A stretch of 9,018 bases of DNA, taken from contig JAFSFU010000276.1 of NCBI GenBank assembly GCA_017435025.1, forward strand, positions 1-9,018. The letters are read 5' to 3'. The DNA comes from Lachnospiraceae bacterium (lineage in GTDB: Bacteria; Bacillota_A; Clostridia; Lachnospirales; Lachnospiraceae). Position numbers and translations under genes: made by a program. The notes under the pieces are model-generated. The model did not search any database and had not been told where the DNA came from. It was given only the letters and a program-made list of their open reading frames with translations. This document shows, piece by piece, positions 6,641-9,018 of the stretch. Position 1 is the first letter of the stretch, and each line of letters begins with the position of its first letter.

Positions 6641-7615
6641 TTATAAACTCAGCTGTTGAATGGTATTTCGAAGAATCTGACAGGAGTGATCAAATTTTTC
6701 CATTTCATCATCGGTGAGATCCAATTCCAGAATTCTGCGGACTCCGTTCTGATTTAAAATACATGGTACACCTGCATAGACATTTTCGTGTTTGTATTCT
6801 CCATTCAGAAATGCAGACACAGTGAGGACACTGTTTTCGTTTCCGAGGATGGATTTGCAGATTCGTGTGAGTGCCATTCCGATACCGTAATAAGTGGCAC
6901 GTTTGGCGTCAATGATCGCGTAGGCGGCATTTTTTACTTCGTTGGCAATGGAGGAGAGAATTTCGTGATTTAGGTTACTACCGGAAGTCTGACAAAGGTT
7001 GGTCTCTTTGCATATCTGAAGAATCGGTTTCGTAGACAGCAATGCCTGACTCCAGGGAACAAATTCAGAATCTCCATGTTCCCCCATGACATAGGCGTGA
7101 ATGTTGCGTGGGTCAACATGAAGGGCCTGGCCGAGCAGATAGCGGAGTCTTGCAGAGTCGAGTGCAGTACCGCTGCCAATCACACGTTCCGGTGGAAAAC
7201 CGGAAATTTTCTGAGTGATATGGGCCATGATATCAACCGGGTTGGTGGCGATAAGGAAAATACCGGAGAAACCGGATGTGACAACCGGTTCAACAATGGA
7301 TTGAAAGACATCGGCATTTCTTTTTAATAGATCAAGGCGTGTTTCTCCCGGTTTTTGAGCCACACCGGCACAGATTGTCACAATGTCAGCGTTGTGGCAG
7401 TCCTGATAGCCACCGGCGTAGATGTTCATGTTTCCGGGAGCAAAAGCGAGACCGTGATTTAGGTCCATGGCTTCGCCTTCTGCTCTCTTTCTATCCAGAT
7501 CAATGAGCACCAGCTCGTCGCAGATCGTCTGATTCAAAAGACAATATGCGAAGCTCATACCGACCATGCCGGTTCCGATCAGAACGATTTTTCTGACATC
7601 ATTTTTATGTTTCAT
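6641..7615 (-). CDS. ldh: L-lactate dehydrogenase
   Basis: 324 residues, the usual length for bacterial L-LDH. The start codon is at 7613-7615, with an AGAAGGT ribosome binding site at 7621-7627. It reduces pyruvate to L-lactate with NADH in the cytoplasm. Visible features: Rossmann glycine motif IGTGMVG (13-19); Asp39, which holds the NAD ribose; Gln87 in AGVAQKPGETR, the residue that marks lactate rather than malate specificity; Arg93 on the mobile loop; Asp153/Arg156 in LDSARLR; catalytic His180 in GEHGDSEF; Thr241 in AKRATYYG. Arg158 and His173 match the two residues that bind fructose-1,6-bisphosphate in allosteric Bacillus LDH, so activation by that sugar phosphate is likely (inference). 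The gene is transcribed alone, converging on the cohesin operon and diverging from glnS. No frameshift or missing active-site residue is seen. Confidence 0.96.
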   Translation of the reverse strand: MKHKNDVRKIVLIGTGMVGMSFAYCLLNQTICDELVLIDLDRKRAEGEAMDLNHGLAFAPGNMNIYAGGYQDCHNADIVTICAGVAQKPGETRLDLLKRNADVFQSIVEPVVTSGFSGIFLIATNPVDIMAHITQKISGFPPERVIGSGTALDSARLRYLLGQALHVDPRNIHAYVMGEHGDSEFVPWSQALLSTKPILQICKETNLCQTSGSNLNHEILSSIANEVKNAAYAIIDAKRATYYGIGMALTRICKSILGNENSVLTVSAFLNGEYKHENVYAGVPCILNQNGVRRILELDLTDDEMEKFDHSCQILRNTIQQLSL

Positions 7616-7716
7616 AGGTTACCTTCTTTCTTATGCTGAAATGTTTTTGTTTTGCATCATGGAGACGATAAGATAAGTATGTACAAAAAATTGCGTTGGT
7701 ATCATAAAATTCGGTC

Positions 7717-7745
7717 TTTAAAAAAGAGATGAAGTGTGATAGAAT
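7717..7745 (+). promoter_or_regulatory. Probable promoter of glnS
   Basis: The extended -10 TGA-TAGAAT (7737-7745; hexamer matches 5 of 6) stands 17 nt after a weaker -35, TTTAAA (7717-7722; matches 4 of 6). The start of transcription would be near 7752, leaving a leader of only about 28 nt. This rules out a long leader such as a T-box. Confidence 0.55.
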
Positions 7746-7750
7746 GCTTT

Positions 7751-7759
7751 ATTATATCA
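7751..7759 (-). promoter_or_regulatory. Possible extended -10 promoter for ldh
   Basis: On the minus strand 7759-7751 reads TGATATAAT, a perfect TGn-TATAAT extended -10. There is no good -35 at the expected distance, which extended -10 promoters can tolerate. Transcription would start near 7744 and leave a leader of about 130 nt before the ldh start. The AT-rich surroundings make a chance match possible. Confidence 0.35.
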
Positions 7760-7767
7760 ATTTTTTT

Positions 7768-7773
7768 GGAGGA
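7768..7773 (+). promoter_or_regulatory. glnS ribosome binding site, decides the start codon
   Basis: GGAGGA at 7768-7773 directly abuts an in-frame ATG at 7774, which is too close to use. The next in-frame ATG at 7780 has a normal 6-nt spacing and is taken as the start. Confidence 0.8.
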
Positions 7774-7779
7774 ATGATT

Positions 7780-9018
7780 ATGGCTGAAAATATTATGCCG
7801 GTAGAGGAGACAAAAGAAGTTGTTTCCAGACACTTTATCCAGCAGGAGATTGACAAAGATCTTGCAGAGGGAGTATACAATCATGTCCAGACCAGATTTC
7901 CACCGGAGCCGAACGGCTACCTTCATATCGGACACGCAAAGTCCATTATCTTAAACTCCGGACTTGCAAAAGAATATGGCGGTAAGTTCAACCTCCGCTT
8001 TGATGATACAAACCCGACAAAAGAAAAAACTGAGTATGTAGAGTCCATCATTGCTGACGTAAAATGGCTTGGTGCAGAATTTGATGACAGACTGTTCTTT
8101 GCTTCCGACTATTTCGAGAAAATGTATGAATGTGCAGTCCTTCTGATCAAGAAAGGTAAGGCGTTCGTATGTGATCTGACAGCAGATGAGATCAGAGAGT
8201 ACCGCGGTGATTTCAAGACACCTGGTAAGAACAGCCCGTACCGCGACAGAAGCGTGGAAGAGAACCTGAAACTGTTCGAGGATATGAAGAACGGTGTTTA
8301 TGCTGACGGTGAGAAAGTTCTCCGTGCGAAGATCGATATGGCATCCCCGAATATTAATATGCGTGACCCGGTTATCTATCGTGTGGCTCGTATGACCCAC
8401 CACAATACCGGTGATAAGTGGTGCATCTACCCGATGTATGACTTTGCACATCCGATCGAGGATGCAATTGAAAATATCACACACTCCATCTGTACTCTGG
8501 AATTCGAGGATCACAGACCGTTGTATGACTGGGTGGTAAAAGAGTGCGAATTTGAAAATCCGCCGAGACAGATTGAATTTGCAAAACTGTACCTTACCAA
8601 TGTTGTTACAGGTAAGAGATATATTAAGAAACTGGTAGAAGACGGTATCGTAGACGGATGGGATGATCCGCGTCTTGTTACGATCGCTGCTTTAAGAAGA
8701 AGAGGTTATACTCCGGAAGCACTGCGCATGTTTGTGGATCTGGTTGGTGTATCTAAGGCGAACAGTTCCGTTGACTATGCAATGCTTGAGTACTGTATCC
8801 GTGAAGATCTGAAGATCAAGAAACCGCGTATGATGGCTGTTCTTGATCCGGTGAAACTGGTGATCGACAACTATCCGGAAGGTCAGACAGAGATGCTGCC
8901 GGTACCGAACAATCTGGAGAATCCGGAGTTGGGCGAGAGACTGGTTCCGTTCTCCCGCGAACTCTATATCGAAAGAGAAGACTTTATGATCGAGCCGCCG
9001 AAGAAATATTTCCGTCTG
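7780..9018 (+). CDS. glnS: Glutaminyl-tRNA synthetase, 3'-truncated by window edge
   Basis: 413 codons are open to the window end; full-length GlnRS is about 550 residues, so the catalytic domain and the start of the anticodon-binding beta-barrels are present. It charges tRNA-Gln with glutamine in the cytoplasm using ATP. The class I HIGH motif lies in [16 protein letters not shown] (41-56), in the form typical of GlnRS rather than GluRS. RFDDTNP (73-79) and [12 protein letters not shown] (220-231) contain Tyr220 and His224, equivalent to the glutamine-recognising Tyr211/His215 of E. coli. [20 protein letters not shown] (293-312) and CIREDL are also family hallmarks. The KMSKS-equivalent loop reads VTGKR (276-280) instead of the usual VMSKR; the catalytic Lys is kept. 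Presence of GlnRS means Gln-tRNA need not come solely from the GatCAB transamidation route. Divergent from ldh, with 164 nt between the start codons. Confidence 0.96.
   Translation, partial: MAENIMPVEETKEVVSRHFIQQEIDKDLAEGVYNHVQTRFPPEPNGYLHIGHAKSIILNSGLAKEYGGKFNLRFDDTNPTKEKTEYVESIIADVKWLGAEFDDRLFFASDYFEKMYECAVLLIKKGKAFVCDLTADEIREYRGDFKTPGKNSPYRDRSVEENLKLFEDMKNGVYADGEKVLRAKIDMASPNINMRDPVIYRVARMTHHNTGDKWCIYPMYDFAHPIEDAIENITHSICTLEFEDHRPLYDWVVKECEFENPPRQIEFAKLYLTNVVTGKRYIKKLVEDGIVDGWDDPRLVTIAALRRRGYTPEALRMFVDLVGVSKANSSVDYAMLEYCIREDLKIKKPRMMAVLDPVKLVIDNYPEGQTEMLPVPNNLENPELGERLVPFSRELYIEREDFMIEPPKKYFRL

Noticed and set aside
7616..7779. A T-box riboswitch upstream of glnS
   Set aside because: The gap is only 164 nt to the divergent gene, the likely leader is about 28 nt, and no T-box core sequence (AGGGTGGNACCGCG-like) or terminator is present.
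7951..8514. A 187-codon open frame on the minus strand opposite glnS
   Set aside because: The plus-strand frame is an unmistakable GlnRS with intact motifs; the antisense frame shows no recognisable domain or start signal.
1..9018. Genome-wide reassignment of TGA to glycine (as in SR1/Gracilibacteria), since none of the four other visible genes with a stop codon ends in TGA
   Set aside because: All other glycines in the window use GGN codons and no other coding frame contains an in-frame TGA; a reassigned code would show many. The gene content is also that of Clostridia.

Overview
The window looks like a chromosomal segment from a gut-type Clostridia member (Bacillota), most likely Lachnospiraceae. 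The evidence is a Na+-pumping decarboxylase split into separate subunits, strong AGGAGG-type ribosome binding sites, a consensus sigma-A promoter, a clostridial-style GlnRS, and secreted SH3/glucosaminidase/cadherin-like/dockerin architecture. The assignment rests on protein resemblance only; no rRNA or marker search was possible.

Layout. (1) 1-2016: the end of a decarboxylase operon, with the C-terminal half of the membrane beta subunit (open at the left edge) followed 27 nt later by a biotin-independent carboxyltransferase (alpha) subunit. A hairpin terminator at 2071-2110 closes it. (2) 2187-6566: a two-gene cell-surface operon behind a perfect TTGACA/TATAAT promoter. The first gene encodes a secreted peptidoglycan glucosaminidase ending in a type I dockerin. 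The second, 26 nt downstream, encodes a signal-peptide-bearing, single-pass membrane protein whose outer part begins with a cohesin. Its reading frame carries an in-frame TGA at codon 46, where cohesins normally have Gly. (3) 6597-6636: a long hairpin that can terminate both converging transcription units. (4) 6641-7615 (minus strand): L-lactate dehydrogenase. (5) 7616-7779: a divergent promoter region. (6) 7780-9018: the 5' part of glutaminyl-tRNA synthetase, open at the right edge.

How the genes may work together. The decarboxylase complex and LDH both act at the pyruvate/oxaloacetate node of a fermenting anaerobe, but they are separate transcription units. The most interesting part is the middle operon: a cohesin/dockerin pair used not for a cellulosome but apparently to hold a cell-wall hydrolase at the outer face of the cytoplasmic membrane. 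Both proteins also carry a related cadherin-like beta-sandwich domain. The cohesin protein adds a duplicated ectodomain unit of unknown type and a charged cytoplasmic tail of about 90 residues. Direct binding of the two proteins is inferred from domain types and gene adjacency, not shown. The in-frame TGA leaves open whether the anchor is intact in this strain.
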